This document shows positions 40,877 to 49,393 of a stretch of 64,000 nt of DNA, piece after piece (position 1 is the stretch's first letter; the number at the start of each line of letters is the position of its first letter). Under the pieces are notes generated by a model. That model was not told the DNA's origin. It saw only the letters and a program-made list of their open reading frames with translations, and ran no database searches. Source of the DNA: Shimia sp022448905 (GTDB lineage Bacteria > Pseudomonadota > Alphaproteobacteria > Rhodobacterales > Rhodobacteraceae); contig NZ_CP138953.1 of NCBI RefSeq assembly GCF_047126315.1, forward strand, positions 1,674,001 through 1,738,000. The letters run 5' to 3'. The translations under genes were made by a program, and so were the position numbers.

Positions 40877-41545
40877 ATGGTGGTAACAATTCGTGACAAA
40901 GCTAGGCTGGCTTTAGCAGCCAGGCGCCGCCACTCAAACGTGCGGCCGGTAATCACAACCACGGGTAGTGGGTTTGTGGCGGGTACCCGTGTGGTCACGC
41001 CCGGTGGGTGGGCCACCGTGGACAGCTTGCATGTCGGTGATGAAGTGCTCACATTTGATGCCGGATTTCAGCGCGTTACGGCTTTGGCGACCGACCCGAT
41101 ATTCAGCCATGAGCACGTGACCCCACGCCAGCTGTGGCCGATTTTTGTCCCTGCCGGTTCTTTGGAAAACAGGCGTGATCTCTTGGTGCAACCGGGGGAA
41201 GGGGTTCTCGTTGAAAGCCCGTCGGTACGCGACAAATGGGGCGATCCTTACGCGGTCATCCCTGGCGCGGCCTTGGAGGTTCTGGATGGGACCTACCGCG
41301 TGGAACCTGCCACACCTCTTAAGGCCGTTCTACCGGCATTTGCCGAAGATCAGATGGTGTTTGTCAACGGCGGGGCGCTGCTGTTTTCCCAGTGCATTTG
41401 GGGCGTGCGTGCCGGTGTGCGGCCACGCTTTGGGCGGGCGGCGAACTACAACATGGTGCCGGTACAAACAGCCATGACCATGCTGGAAAGCGGCGCGGTG
41501 CGGAATGTGTCTGTGAAGCCAGAGATGATGCTGGCCGCAGCGTAG
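40877..41545 (+). CDS. Hint-domain protein (Hedgehog/intein fold), nucleophile missing
   Basis: 222 residues. Hint-fold features are present: GFVAGTRVVTPGGWATVDSL, HVGDEVLTFDAGFQRVTAL (the G-D-x-V-x-T-x-D block), then LLVQPGEGVLVESP near the GHRVLV-type block. The position of the catalytic Cys at the start of the domain (usually CF-x-x-GT) is Gly (GSGFVAGT), and the LxVxPxH histidine of active members is also not seen. A basic N-terminus (RDKARLALAARRRHSNVR) precedes it. Hint proteins are frequent in Rhodobacteraceae, usually on the C-terminus of secreted proteins. It stands alone. Confidence 0.8.
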   Translation: MVVTIRDKARLALAARRRHSNVRPVITTTGSGFVAGTRVVTPGGWATVDSLHVGDEVLTFDAGFQRVTALATDPIFSHEHVTPRQLWPIFVPAGSLENRRDLLVQPGEGVLVESPSVRDKWGDPYAVIPGAALEVLDGTYRVEPATPLKAVLPAFAEDQMVFVNGGALLFSQCIWGVRAGVRPRFGRAANYNMVPVQTAMTMLESGAVRNVSVKPEMMLAAA

Positions 41546-41561
41546 AAAGGGCACAAAAGAA

Positions 41562-41600
41562 AAACGCCCGATAGCGATTGCTCCCGGGCGTTTCTTGTTT
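41562..41600. terminator. Bidirectional terminator between Hint gene and fadJ
   Basis: AAACGCCCG (41562-41570) pairs with CGGGCGTTT (41585-41593), loop 14 bases. T-rich tracts follow on the plus strand and, read in reverse, on the minus strand, so it can serve both convergent genes. Confidence 0.88.
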
Positions 41601-41612
41601 TGTGAGGGGCGC

Positions 41613-43811
41613 TTAGGCTGCGGCTTTGGCCTGTGGACCAAAGCGGCCATAGAAGGTCTCGCCTTTGTCCGCCATCTCACGCAGCAATGGCGGGCAAGCA
41701 AACCGGTCGCCAAACTTCTGTGCCAATTGGTCGCAACGTTCAGCTGCCCAAGCGGCGCCAACGATGTCGAGCCAACTGAACGGGCCGCCGGACCATGGCA
41801 TGAAGCCCCAGCCCAAGATCGCGCCCACGTCACCTTCACGAATGTCTTCCAGCACACCCGCTTCCAGCGCGCGCACGGCTTCCAGTACCTGGGCAAAGAT
41901 CAGACGGTGCTGCACTTCGATCAGGTCAGGTTGCTCTTCCAGTAGCGGGAACTTCTCGTTGAAGCCGGTCCAGTAGTCGCCGCGCTTGCCCTTTTCGTCA
42001 TAGTCAAAGAAGCCCGCTTTCGCTTTGCGGCCCAAACGACCTTCTTCAACCATCCAGAAGGTCACGTCATCCGCGACGGACTTCGGATAGGCGTCGCCCA
42101 TCGCAGCCATAGTGGCTTTGGCGATTTTGGCGCCGAGGTCCAAGGAGGTCTCGTCCACCAGCTGGATTGGTCCCACTGGGAAGCCTAGAAGCTGCGCCGC
42201 GTGGTCCAGAAGCGGACGGCCCACACCTTCACCGGCCATCATCACACCTTCGTTGATGTAAGGAATGATGCAGCGGTTGGCGTAGAAGAAGCGCTCGTCG
42301 TTCACAACAATTGGCGTCTTGCGGATCTGACGCACATAGTCGAGCGCTTTGGCCACCGCGCGGTCGCCGGTTTCTTTGCCTTTGATGATCTCCACCAGCG
42401 CCATTTTCTCCACTGGGGAGAAGAAGTGGATGCCGATGAATTGCTCTTTGCGTACAGAAGCTTCGGCCAAACCGGTGATTGGCAGGGTGGAGGTATTGGA
42501 GGCAAAGATCGCATCCTCAGGGATGATCGCCTCAACCTTCTTGGTCATTTCGGCTTTCACGCCCACATCTTCGAACACCGCTTCGATGATCAAGTCAACG
42601 TCAGACAGGTTGTCCAGATCGGTGGTGGCGTTGATGCGGCCCAGCATGGCCTCTTTCTTCTCTGCCGTGACCTTGCCGCGCTTGATGCCCTTGTCGAGAT
42701 AGGTCTCGGAGTAGGCTTTGCCGCGATCGGCTGCTTCTTGGCTGGTGTCGATCAGCACAACGTCCATGCCGGCCTGCGCAGAGACCAGCGCGATGCCTGC
42801 GCCCATCATACCCGCGCCCAGAACGCCGACTTTCTTGACGGACTGATCCGGAACGTCTGGACGGTTTGCGCCTTTCTCCAGTGCTTCTTTGTTGATGAAC
42901 AAAGACTGGATCATCGCCGAAGACGACGGGTTCATCAGCACATTCACAAACCAGCGCGCTTCGATCTTTAGCGCAGTGTCAAACGGCACCTGTGCACCTT
43001 CATAGGCCGCAGACAGCAGAGCCTTGGCTGCAGGGTACACGCCCCAAGTATTGCCGTTCACCATCGCCGACGCGCCAGCGTAGGTCATGAAGCCTGCTGG
43101 GTGGTACGGTTCACCACCTGGCATTTTGTAGCCTTTGGCATCCCATGGCTTCAGGATGTCTTTGTCGGTGGCCGACAGAACCCACTCTGTCGCGGCGGCG
43201 ACTGGATCGTCCACCACTTCATGGATGATGCCTGCGGCTTTGGCTTTCTTCGGATCAACCATCTTGCCTTGCAGCAAGAACGGCGAGGCTGCGATAGCGC
43301 CCATCATGCGAATGAAACGTGTGGTGCCACCCATGCCCGGGAAGATGCCAACCATGATTTCCGGCAGGCCAATTTTGGCCTTTGGGTTGTCCGCTGCAAA
43401 GATGCGGTGGGTTGCCAAAGGCAGTTCCAGGCCAATGCCAAGCGCGGTGCCGGGCAGCGCGGAGGCAATCGGCTTGCCGCCTTTGTTGGTTTTTGGGTCC
43501 ATGCCCGCACGCTCGATTTTGCGCAGGAATTTGTGGCCCATCATGGTGAAGTCAAACAGCGCCTGCGCAGGCTCGTCACCGGCATCCGCGCGGATGGAAC
43601 CAAGCACATTCAGGTCCATGCCACCGGCAAAAGTGTCTTTGCCAGAGGTAATTACCGCGCCTTTGATGTCGTCGTTGCCGAGCACCTCGTCAATGCAGGC
43701 TTCCAAGTCGCCAAAGGCCTCCCGGCTCAGCACGTTCATCGATTTGGACTTCACGTCCCAGGTGATGATGGCGACACCGTTGTCGCCGACTTTCATTGTG
43801 AAATCAGTCAT
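41613..43811 (-). CDS. fadJ: 3-hydroxyacyl-CoA dehydrogenase/enoyl-CoA hydratase, FadJ-type
   Basis: Bifunctional beta-oxidation enzyme. The 732-residue protein has an N-terminal crotonase domain (about 1-190: KSMNVLSREAFGDLEACID, GMDLNVLG, GIGLELPLATHRIFA, PEIMVGIFPGMGG) and an NAD domain starting near residue 320 (GVLGAGMMGAGIALVSAQAG), the catalytic-region HFFSPVEKMALVEIIKG, and two C-terminal helical domains. It is last in the operon, 24 bases after the thiolase gene. FadB and FadJ are not clearly separable here; FadJ is used because of the neighbouring fadA-like order. Confidence 0.94.
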   Translation of the reverse strand: MTDFTMKVGDNGVAIITWDVKSKSMNVLSREAFGDLEACIDEVLGNDDIKGAVITSGKDTFAGGMDLNVLGSIRADAGDEPAQALFDFTMMGHKFLRKIERAGMDPKTNKGGKPIASALPGTALGIGLELPLATHRIFAADNPKAKIGLPEIMVGIFPGMGGTTRFIRMMGAIAASPFLLQGKMVDPKKAKAAGIIHEVVDDPVAAATEWVLSATDKDILKPWDAKGYKMPGGEPYHPAGFMTYAGASAMVNGNTWGVYPAAKALLSAAYEGAQVPFDTALKIEARWFVNVLMNPSSSAMIQSLFINKEALEKGANRPDVPDQSVKKVGVLGAGMMGAGIALVSAQAGMDVVLIDTSQEAADRGKAYSETYLDKGIKRGKVTAEKKEAMLGRINATTDLDNLSDVDLIIEAVFEDVGVKAEMTKKVEAIIPEDAIFASNTSTLPITGLAEASVRKEQFIGIHFFSPVEKMALVEIIKGKETGDRAVAKALDYVRQIRKTPIVVNDERFFYANRCIIPYINEGVMMAGEGVGRPLLDHAAQLLGFPVGPIQLVDETSLDLGAKIAKATMAAMGDAYPKSVADDVTFWMVEEGRLGRKAKAGFFDYDEKGKRGDYWTGFNEKFPLLEEQPDLIEVQHRLIFAQVLEAVRALEAGVLEDIREGDVGAILGWGFMPWSGGPFSWLDIVGAAWAAERCDQLAQKFGDRFACPPLLREMADKGETFYGRFGPQAKAAA

Positions 43812-43835
43812 GTCTCTTATCCTAATGTCAGCCGG

Positions 43836-45047
43836 TTACACGCGTTCGATGATGGTGGCCGCGCCCATGCCGGACGCGATGCAGAGGGTGGCCAGACCGG
43901 TTTCTTTGTCCTGGCGCTCCAGCTCGTCCAGCAAGGTGCCGATGATTATGGCACCGGTTGCGCCCAGCGGGTGGCCCATGGCGATCGAGCCGCCGTTCAC
44001 GTTCACCAGAGCTGGATCAACGTCAAACGCTTGCTGGAAGCGCATCACAACAGAGGCGAAGGCTTCGTTGACTTCGAACAGGTCGATGTCGCTGATTGCC
44101 ATACCCGCGTCTTTCAGGATTTTCTGGGTGGCAGGCACTGGACCGGTCAGCATGATGGTTGGGTCCAGCCCAATTTTGCAGGTCTGTTTGATCACCGCAC
44201 GTGGCTTGATGCCGTATTTCTCACCAAACTCTTTGCTGCCGATCAATACGCCAGCAGAGCCATCCACGATACCGGAAGAGTTCCCAGCGTGGTGGATGTG
44301 GTTGATTTTCTCAAGATGCGGGTACTTCATGATCGCCAGCTTATCAAAGCCTGGCATCACTTCGCCTTGCTCTTTGAACGCAGGCTTCAGACCACCAAGG
44401 GACTGCATGTCCGTACCCGGACGCATGTATTCGTCTTTGTCCAAAATGGTCAGACCGTTGATGTCTTTCACAGCGACGATGGACTTGTCGAACCGACCTT
44501 CATCCCACGCCTGCGCGGCGCGGCGCTGAGATTCCACCGCCAGTTCGTCGGCTTGATCACGGGTGAAACCATATTCGGTGGCGATGATGTCCGCCGAGAT
44601 ACCCTGTGGGACAAAATACATGTCCATGGCCACGGATGGGTCGACTGCGATGGCTGCCCCGTCAGAGCCCATCGGTACGCGGCCCATCATCTCGACACCA
44701 CCGGCGATATAGGCGTCGCCTGCGCCGCCTTTGACCTGGTTGGCCGCGAGGTTTACGGCTTCCATGCCCGATGCGCAGAAGCGGTTGATCGACAGGCCTG
44801 GAATGATTTCGTCTAGGTCAGACGCCAACACGGCGGTCCGCGCGAGGCAGCCGCCTTGTTCTTTCACCTGGGTCACGTTGCCCCAGATCACGTCTTCAAC
44901 GGCGTGGCCTTCTAGGCCGTTGCGCTCTTTCAGGCTGTTCAGAACTGTTTTGGACAAGGCAACGGAAGTCACCTCGTGGAGGCTGCCATCTTTGCGGCCT
45001 TTGCCGCGCGGCGTGCGCACAGCGTCATAGATATAGGCTTCGGTCAT
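43836..45047 (-). CDS. fadA: Acetyl-CoA C-acyltransferase (3-ketoacyl-CoA thiolase)
   Basis: Cleaves 3-ketoacyl-CoA, releasing acetyl-CoA. The 403-residue thiolase has the acylated Cys in NRFCASGMEAVNLAA, the NEAFA loop, His in NVNGGSIAMGHPLGATGA and the second Cys in LCIASGMGAA. AGGAG is 6 bases before ATG. It is between the GST gene (25-base gap) and fadJ. The annotated substrate is medium- or long-chain by context. Confidence 0.95.
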   Translation of the reverse strand: MTEAYIYDAVRTPRGKGRKDGSLHEVTSVALSKTVLNSLKERNGLEGHAVEDVIWGNVTQVKEQGGCLARTAVLASDLDEIIPGLSINRFCASGMEAVNLAANQVKGGAGDAYIAGGVEMMGRVPMGSDGAAIAVDPSVAMDMYFVPQGISADIIATEYGFTRDQADELAVESQRRAAQAWDEGRFDKSIVAVKDINGLTILDKDEYMRPGTDMQSLGGLKPAFKEQGEVMPGFDKLAIMKYPHLEKINHIHHAGNSSGIVDGSAGVLIGSKEFGEKYGIKPRAVIKQTCKIGLDPTIMLTGPVPATQKILKDAGMAISDIDLFEVNEAFASVVMRFQQAFDVDPALVNVNGGSIAMGHPLGATGAIIIGTLLDELERQDKETGLATLCIASGMGAATIIERV

Positions 45048-45072
45048 TGTGGTCTCCTATTATCAGGCGAGA

Positions 45073-45711
45073 TCAGGCGCGGTCCGCGGGGGAGCCGGGC
45101 ATCAGGTCGTAGGGGTGTTTCCACCCCGGTGTGTCGGAAATATTGGTCAGCCAGCGGTCAATGTTGGACCACTCGGTACGGTCAAAGCCAAAGGGCTCTG
45201 GGTAGTAGAGGTAAGAACAGCAAGTTAGGTCTGCGTTGGTCAGGCCGTCGCCCACAATCCAATCACGTCCCTCAAGATGCTTGTTCAGAATGTCATAAGC
45301 GCCTTTGAGGCGGCCTTGGTTGAAGGCAATCACCTCTTTGGGCTGTTTGTCTTTTGGCATGAAGTTGATCAGGAAACGGGTCATGCCTGCAAACGAGCTG
45401 AGCTTGTGGTTGTCCCAGAACTGCCAGCGCAAGATTTCACGGCGCTCATTGTTGTCGCGCCCCGCAAATTTCCCGGTTTTCTCGGAAATGTAGTCCTGAA
45501 TGACCGAGGACTGCGTCAGGCTAAAGTCGCCATCCACCAGCACAGGCGCTTCGCCCATCTCATTGACGTTTTGGCGGTATTCATCGGAGCGGGTTTCGCC
45601 CGCAAAAAAGTCTACCTTTACTGGTTCCCAGTCGAGGCCCGAAAGTTCCAATGCCAGCGCAGCCTTGTAGGAATGGCCGCTTTCTCCAAAACAGTAGAGT
45701 TTGATTGTCAT
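45073..45711 (-). CDS. Glutathione S-transferase family protein
   Basis: 212 residues. Thioredoxin-fold N-terminal domain (KLYCFGESGHSYKAALALEL, EAPVLVDGDFSLTQSSVIQDY, with the Pro-Val and Gln-Ser residues of the glutathione site) and helical C-terminal domain (GRDWIVGDGLTNADLTCCSYL with the conserved N-capping Asp). Ser at SGHSY is the probable thiolate partner. It lies inside the beta-oxidation operon; another GST is in the liu operon at 56.8 kb. A role in detoxifying reactive acyl intermediates is inference. Confidence 0.9.
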   Translation of the reverse strand: MTIKLYCFGESGHSYKAALALELSGLDWEPVKVDFFAGETRSDEYRQNVNEMGEAPVLVDGDFSLTQSSVIQDYISEKTGKFAGRDNNERREILRWQFWDNHKLSSFAGMTRFLINFMPKDKQPKEVIAFNQGRLKGAYDILNKHLEGRDWIVGDGLTNADLTCCSYLYYPEPFGFDRTEWSNIDRWLTNISDTPGWKHPYDLMPGSPADRA

Positions 45712-45748
45712 GCCGTCCTCCCCTTGGCAAATTTTTGCGCGGGTTTGA

Positions 45749-45961
45749 TCACCGCTTGCGGTCGTCCAAAGTCGCGTTGAACTGGCGCAAGCGATGCGCC
45801 AGTTGGTCGTCGTCTGTTACAGCGTCGAAGTTCTCAAATATAAACGACAGCGCCTCACCTTCGTCTAGACCTGCTTCCGTCGCGAAACTGCGCAGCTTGC
45901 GATACCCATCCTCTGTCATGGCAACAGGGAAGCGGCGGGTCAGTCGAAAACGTTTGGGCAT
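45749..45961 (-). CDS. Small conserved-looking protein, 70 residues
   Basis: ATG 45961 is preceded by GGAGG at 4 bases. The N-terminus is basic (MPKRFRLTRRFPVAM), then TEDGYRKLRSFATEAGLDEG and ALSFIFENFDAVTDDDQL with a basic end (HRLRQFNATLDDRKR). A basic strand followed by two helices could be a ribbon-helix-helix-like fold, but this is a guess. It is 38 bases upstream of the GST gene and 61 bases after the dehydrogenase gene, in frame with the operon. Function unknown. Confidence 0.7.
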   Translation of the reverse strand: MPKRFRLTRRFPVAMTEDGYRKLRSFATEAGLDEGEALSFIFENFDAVTDDDQLAHRLRQFNATLDDRKR

Positions 45962-46022
45962 CTGTCCTCCAGAATGACGCCGGAAAATGAGGGGAGGGCG
46001 GGGAGGTCCCCGCCCAACCGGA

Positions 46023-47798
46023 TCAGAACTGGTCTGCGGCCAGAGCCATTACGGTGTCGCCACCGGACTGGATGCGCGCCAAGTGCATCCCCGTCGCTGG
46101 CAGACGACGCGCCATGTAGTAGCGGCCGGTGGTCAGCTTGGTTTCGTAGAAGTCTTTGTCTTCTGCGCCGGATGCCAGCGCTGCGTTGGCAGCTTTGGCC
46201 ATCTGCGCCCACATCAGGCCGAGGCAGACGTGGCCGAACAGGTGCATGAAGTCGTTGGAACCAGACAGCGCATCGTTCGGGTTCTTCATGCCTGCCTGCA
46301 TGAAGTACATGCCCGCTGCCTGCAGATCCTTGGAGGCTTGCTTGAGCGGACCAACAAAATCCTTCAGCGCTTCGTCTTCGCCGTTTTCTTTGCAGAAGCT
46401 TTTAACCAATTCAAAGAAGGCCATAACGTGCTTGCCGCCGTCGGCCGCGAGTTTACGCCCTACAAGGTCAAGCGCCTGAACGCCGTTGGCGCCTTCGTAG
46501 ATCATCGCGATACGGGCATCGCGGGTGAATTGGCTCATGCCCCATTCTTCGATATAGCCGTGACCGCCGTAAACCTGCTGAGCTTTGACAGTCATGTCGT
46601 AGCCTTCGTCGGTCAGGAAGCCTTTGATCACCGGAGTCAGCAAGGAGATCAGCCCGTCTGCGTCTTTGTCCCCTTTGCGGTGCGCTTCATCCAACATGGT
46701 GGCGCCCCAGAGGATGAACGCACGCGCGCCTTCCACGAAGGATTTCTGGTCCATGAGCGAGCGACGGATATCCGGGTGAACAATCAGAGGATCAGCCGGG
46801 CCATCTGGGTTTTCAACACCGGTCACGGCACGGCCCTGCAGGCGGTCCTTGGCATAGGCCAGGGCGTTCTGGTAGGCGACCTCAGCCTGTGCCAATCCCT
46901 GCATGCCCACACCCAGACGGGCTTCGTTCATCATGGTGAACATGGCACGCATGCCTTTGTTCAAATCGCCAATCAGGTACCCTTCGGCGTCGTCATAGTT
47001 CAGCACGCAGGTGGAGTTGCCATGGATGCCCATCTTTTCTTCGATGCTGCCCACGGTCACGCCGTTGCGGGCACCGATGTTGCCTTCGTCATCCACCAGG
47101 AACTTTGGCACGATGAAGAGAGACACGCCTTTGATGCCTTGCGGGCCGCCCGGCACTTTGGCCAGCACGAGGTGCACAATGTTGTCGGCCATGTCGTGGT
47201 CGCCAGCGGAGATAAAGATCTTCTGACCGGAGATTTTGTAGGTGCCGTTGTCCTGCGGCTCCGCTTTGGTGCGCATCAAGCCCAGATCTGTACCGCAGTG
47301 TGGCTCAGTCAGGTTCATGGTGCCGGTCCACTCACAGGAAACCATCTTCGGCAGCCACTTGTTTTTCTGCTCGTCGGTACCGTGCGCAAGGATCGCCGCC
47401 GCCGCACCGTGGGTCAGACCCTGGTACATGGTAAAGGCCTGGTTGGAGGCGGAGAACATTTCGCCCACCGCGGTTCCCAGCACCTGTGGCATATTCTGGC
47501 CGCCGTACTCTTCCGGCATATCCAAACCGGTCCAGCCGCCTTCTTTCACTTGCTCAAACGCGTTTTTAAAGCCGGTTGGCGTGTAAACCACACCATTTTC
47601 CAGACGGCAGCCTTCGTGATCACCGACCACGTTGAGCGGGGACAGCACTTCTCCGGTCAGCTTGCCGGCCTCTTCCAAAACAGCGGAGGTAAAGTCGGCT
47701 TCTAGGTCGCTATAACCTGGAATATCGGCGTTGGAGACGTTCAGCATATCGTGCAGCACAAACTGCAGGTCTTTTACAGGCGCGGTATAGGTCGGCAT
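46023..47798 (-). CDS. Acyl-CoA dehydrogenase, large (FadE/DmdC-type)
   Basis: 591 residues, with an N-terminal extension (AcylCoA_DH_N type, PTYTAPVKDLQFVLHDMLN), middle domain (GTMNLTEPHCGTDLG, KIFISAGDHDMADN) and C-terminal domain with a catalytic Glu in AMIYEGANGVQALDLVGRKL, and a DUF1974-like C-terminal helical part. This length and organisation match FadE-like dehydrogenases and also 3-methylmercaptopropionyl-CoA dehydrogenase DmdC. The operon around it (thiolase, FadJ, GST) favours general beta-oxidation, but DmdC cannot be excluded. It is 48 bases after the MerR gene. Confidence 0.92.
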   Translation of the reverse strand: MPTYTAPVKDLQFVLHDMLNVSNADIPGYSDLEADFTSAVLEEAGKLTGEVLSPLNVVGDHEGCRLENGVVYTPTGFKNAFEQVKEGGWTGLDMPEEYGGQNMPQVLGTAVGEMFSASNQAFTMYQGLTHGAAAAILAHGTDEQKNKWLPKMVSCEWTGTMNLTEPHCGTDLGLMRTKAEPQDNGTYKISGQKIFISAGDHDMADNIVHLVLAKVPGGPQGIKGVSLFIVPKFLVDDEGNIGARNGVTVGSIEEKMGIHGNSTCVLNYDDAEGYLIGDLNKGMRAMFTMMNEARLGVGMQGLAQAEVAYQNALAYAKDRLQGRAVTGVENPDGPADPLIVHPDIRRSLMDQKSFVEGARAFILWGATMLDEAHRKGDKDADGLISLLTPVIKGFLTDEGYDMTVKAQQVYGGHGYIEEWGMSQFTRDARIAMIYEGANGVQALDLVGRKLAADGGKHVMAFFELVKSFCKENGEDEALKDFVGPLKQASKDLQAAGMYFMQAGMKNPNDALSGSNDFMHLFGHVCLGLMWAQMAKAANAALASGAEDKDFYETKLTTGRYYMARRLPATGMHLARIQSGGDTVMALAADQF

Positions 47799-47846
47799 AA
47801 GGGGTTCCCTTTTGGATGATCCGAGACGGAATTTGTCTGTCGCCGC

Positions 47847-48251
47847 TTATTGCGCGGCGTCTTTCTGGTTTGCGAGGTCGGCGAGGAACTGTTCGCCCCA
47901 TTTGAGCTGTTCGCGCAGATCGTCGATCGCTTCGTTTAGCTCGTCGCGTTGCTCTTCCATGTCCTTGAGGCGGTGTTGTGCCACCTCATAGGTGCGTTGC
48001 AGCTGGGTCGCTTGCTGATCGCCCATGTCATAGAGGTCGAGCAGCTGACGGATTTCCTCGAGAGAAAAGCCAAAGCGTTTGCCACGCAGGATCAGTTTGA
48101 GACGGGCGCGGTCACGTTTGGTAAACAAACGCTTTTGGCCCTCGCGAATGGGGAACAAAAGTTCCTTGGACTCGTAAAAACGCAGGGTGCGAGGGGTGAC
48201 GTCATAGGCATCACACATCTCACGAATGGTCATCGTTTCTTCGCTCATCAT
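47847..48251 (-). CDS. MerR-family regulator of the beta-oxidation operon
   Basis: 134 residues: N-terminal MerR HTH and wing (TIREMCDAYDVTPRTLRFYESKELL, shown as VTPRTLRFYESKELLFP) and a coiled-coil dimerisation helix (QRDELNEAIDDLREQLKWGEQF). No C-terminal metal-binding Cys. It is the first gene of the minus operon of acyl-CoA dehydrogenase, GST, fadA and fadJ. In related bacteria a MerR protein (LiuR) controls leucine and fatty acyl-CoA degradation; the LiuR-like site upstream fits that. Which of the two MerR genes here is the LiuR counterpart is unresolved. Confidence 0.92.
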   Translation of the reverse strand: MMSEETMTIREMCDAYDVTPRTLRFYESKELLFPIREGQKRLFTKRDRARLKLILRGKRFGFSLEEIRQLLDLYDMGDQQATQLQRTYEVAQHRLKDMEEQRDELNEAIDDLREQLKWGEQFLADLANQKDAAQ

Positions 48252-48314
48252 TGCGTCCTTTCTTACCGGAAGGTGGGTACAAAATGGGCTTCGGGAACTG
48301 AGTTACTATACAGC

Positions 48315-48361
48315 TTGACGTTAACGTAAGTAAGACGTCACGTCACATTTTGAAGTGACGT
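48315..48361. promoter_or_regulatory. LiuR-like palindrome and second inverted repeat before the MerR gene
   Basis: TTGACGTTAACGTAAG (48315-48330) is a near palindrome of the form TT-x-ACGTTAACGT-x-AA, close to described LiuR operators. Directly beside it ACGTCAC (48340-48346) and GTGACGT (48355-48361) form a perfect inverted repeat with an 8-base spacer. Both lie 64-110 bases upstream of the MerR start. Autoregulation and control of the whole operon are likely. Confidence 0.62.
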
Positions 48362-48426
48362 AGGATCAATTTTTTCTGCTTAGGCGGACTCTTGCGCACC
48401 ACGCGCCGCGCTGCGGTCGCAAAACA

Positions 48427-48450
48427 AAAGGCGCCTCGATGGGCGCCTTT
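48427..48450 (-). terminator. Terminator after second MerR gene
   Basis: AAAGGCGCC/GGCGCCTTT (48427-48435 with 48442-48450), 6-base loop; on the minus strand TTGTTTTG follows. It separates the second MerR gene from the first MerR operon. Confidence 0.85.
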
Positions 48451-48474
48451 ACGGGATTAAACTTGCTGGGAAGC

Positions 48475-48852
48475 TCAGTTTGCTTTGGTCAGGAAGCCTG
48501 CGGTTTCATCCCGCAGTTCTTTGAGTTCGCGCATCGCTTCATCCAACTGTTGGCGCTGTTCTTCCAGCTCCGCCATCTGGCGGTCTGCCATCTCCACAAA
48601 GGCCTGCATCTGCGCCGAGGTGCCGTCGTTTTCGTAAATCAACAGCCACTGGCGGATGTCTTCAAGCTTAATGCCAAAGCGGCGCCCGCGCATGATCAGG
48701 GTCATCCGGGCAATCTCTCGCGGGCCAAAAAATCGGCTGCGTCCTTCACGCTCCGGCTGCAAAAGTTCGATATACTCATAGTAACGCAACGTCCTTGGTG
48801 TGACGTCGAATCGTGCGCACATTTCCTTAAAAGACAGGCGAGTATCAGACAT
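48475..48852 (-). CDS. Second MerR-family regulator
   Basis: 125 residues: MerR HTH (FDVTPRTLRYYEYIELLQPE, REIARMTLIMRGRRFGIKLED) and a coiled-coil C-terminal helix with many Gln and Glu residues (MAELEEQRQQLDEAMREL). AAGGAGG lies 8 bases before ATG. It resembles the neighbouring MerR in the HTH part and in having no metal or ligand-binding domain, so the two may be paralogues. Divergent from the thioesterase gene at 48969. It has its own terminator. Confidence 0.9.
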   Translation of the reverse strand: MSDTRLSFKEMCARFDVTPRTLRYYEYIELLQPEREGRSRFFGPREIARMTLIMRGRRFGIKLEDIRQWLLIYENDGTSAQMQAFVEMADRQMAELEEQRQQLDEAMRELKELRDETAGFLTKAN

Positions 48853-48968
48853 TTGCGGGGCCTCCTTAGGCGCGAAACTTAGTTTGCATCTGCAGCAAGG
48901 GCAACCGCCCACTTGAAGCCTATGTCAAATGACGCTCATAAATGGGCCAATACAATCGGAGGGCGGGC

Positions 48969-49391
48969 ATGGAACCGGACAAGGCAAAAATGGCGGAGCA
49001 TTTTATTAATGCGATTCCCCATTGCAAGGCGTTGAACATGCGGCTGACCGACATTGGTGCAGGCAAGGCTGAGATGGAGTTGCCTTACGACAGTAAGATT
49101 GTCGGTGATCCTGAAACCGGTGTTTTGCATGGCGGCGCAGTGTCAGCCTTGATGGACACCTGTTGTGGTGCGGCGGCGATGTGCCATCCGTCGTCTCCCT
49201 CCGGCACGGCCACGATTGATCTGCGGATCGACTACATGCGCGCAGCAACACCGGGTCAAAATGTGCGGACCAAAGCGGAGTGCTACCACATCACGCGATC
49301 TGTCGCCTTCGTGCGGGCCACGGCCTTTGATGATGACGACAGCCGCCCCGTGGCCACGGCCACCGGCGCATTCACTGTGCAGAGGAAGTAA
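48969..49391 (+). CDS. PaaI-type hotdog thioesterase
   Basis: 140 residues from ATG 48969 with GGAGGG 5 bases before. Hotdog-fold motif: GDPETGVLHGGAVSALMDTCCGAAA (active loop GVLHGGAVSALMDT with an Asp on the helix), then ATIDLRIDYMRAATPGQNV and a final strand pair. PaaI-type enzymes hydrolyse aromatic or acyl-CoA thioesters. It is 2 bases upstream of the second thioesterase gene. Confidence 0.9.
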   Translation: MEPDKAKMAEHFINAIPHCKALNMRLTDIGAGKAEMELPYDSKIVGDPETGVLHGGAVSALMDTCCGAAAMCHPSSPSGTATIDLRIDYMRAATPGQNVRTKAECYHITRSVAFVRATAFDDDDSRPVATATGAFTVQRK

Positions 49392-49393
49392 CC

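Noticed and set aside
43101..44816. 571-codon open frame on the plus strand over fadJ and fadA
   Set aside because: It spans two real genes and their gap, starts inside fadJ and has no domain signals.
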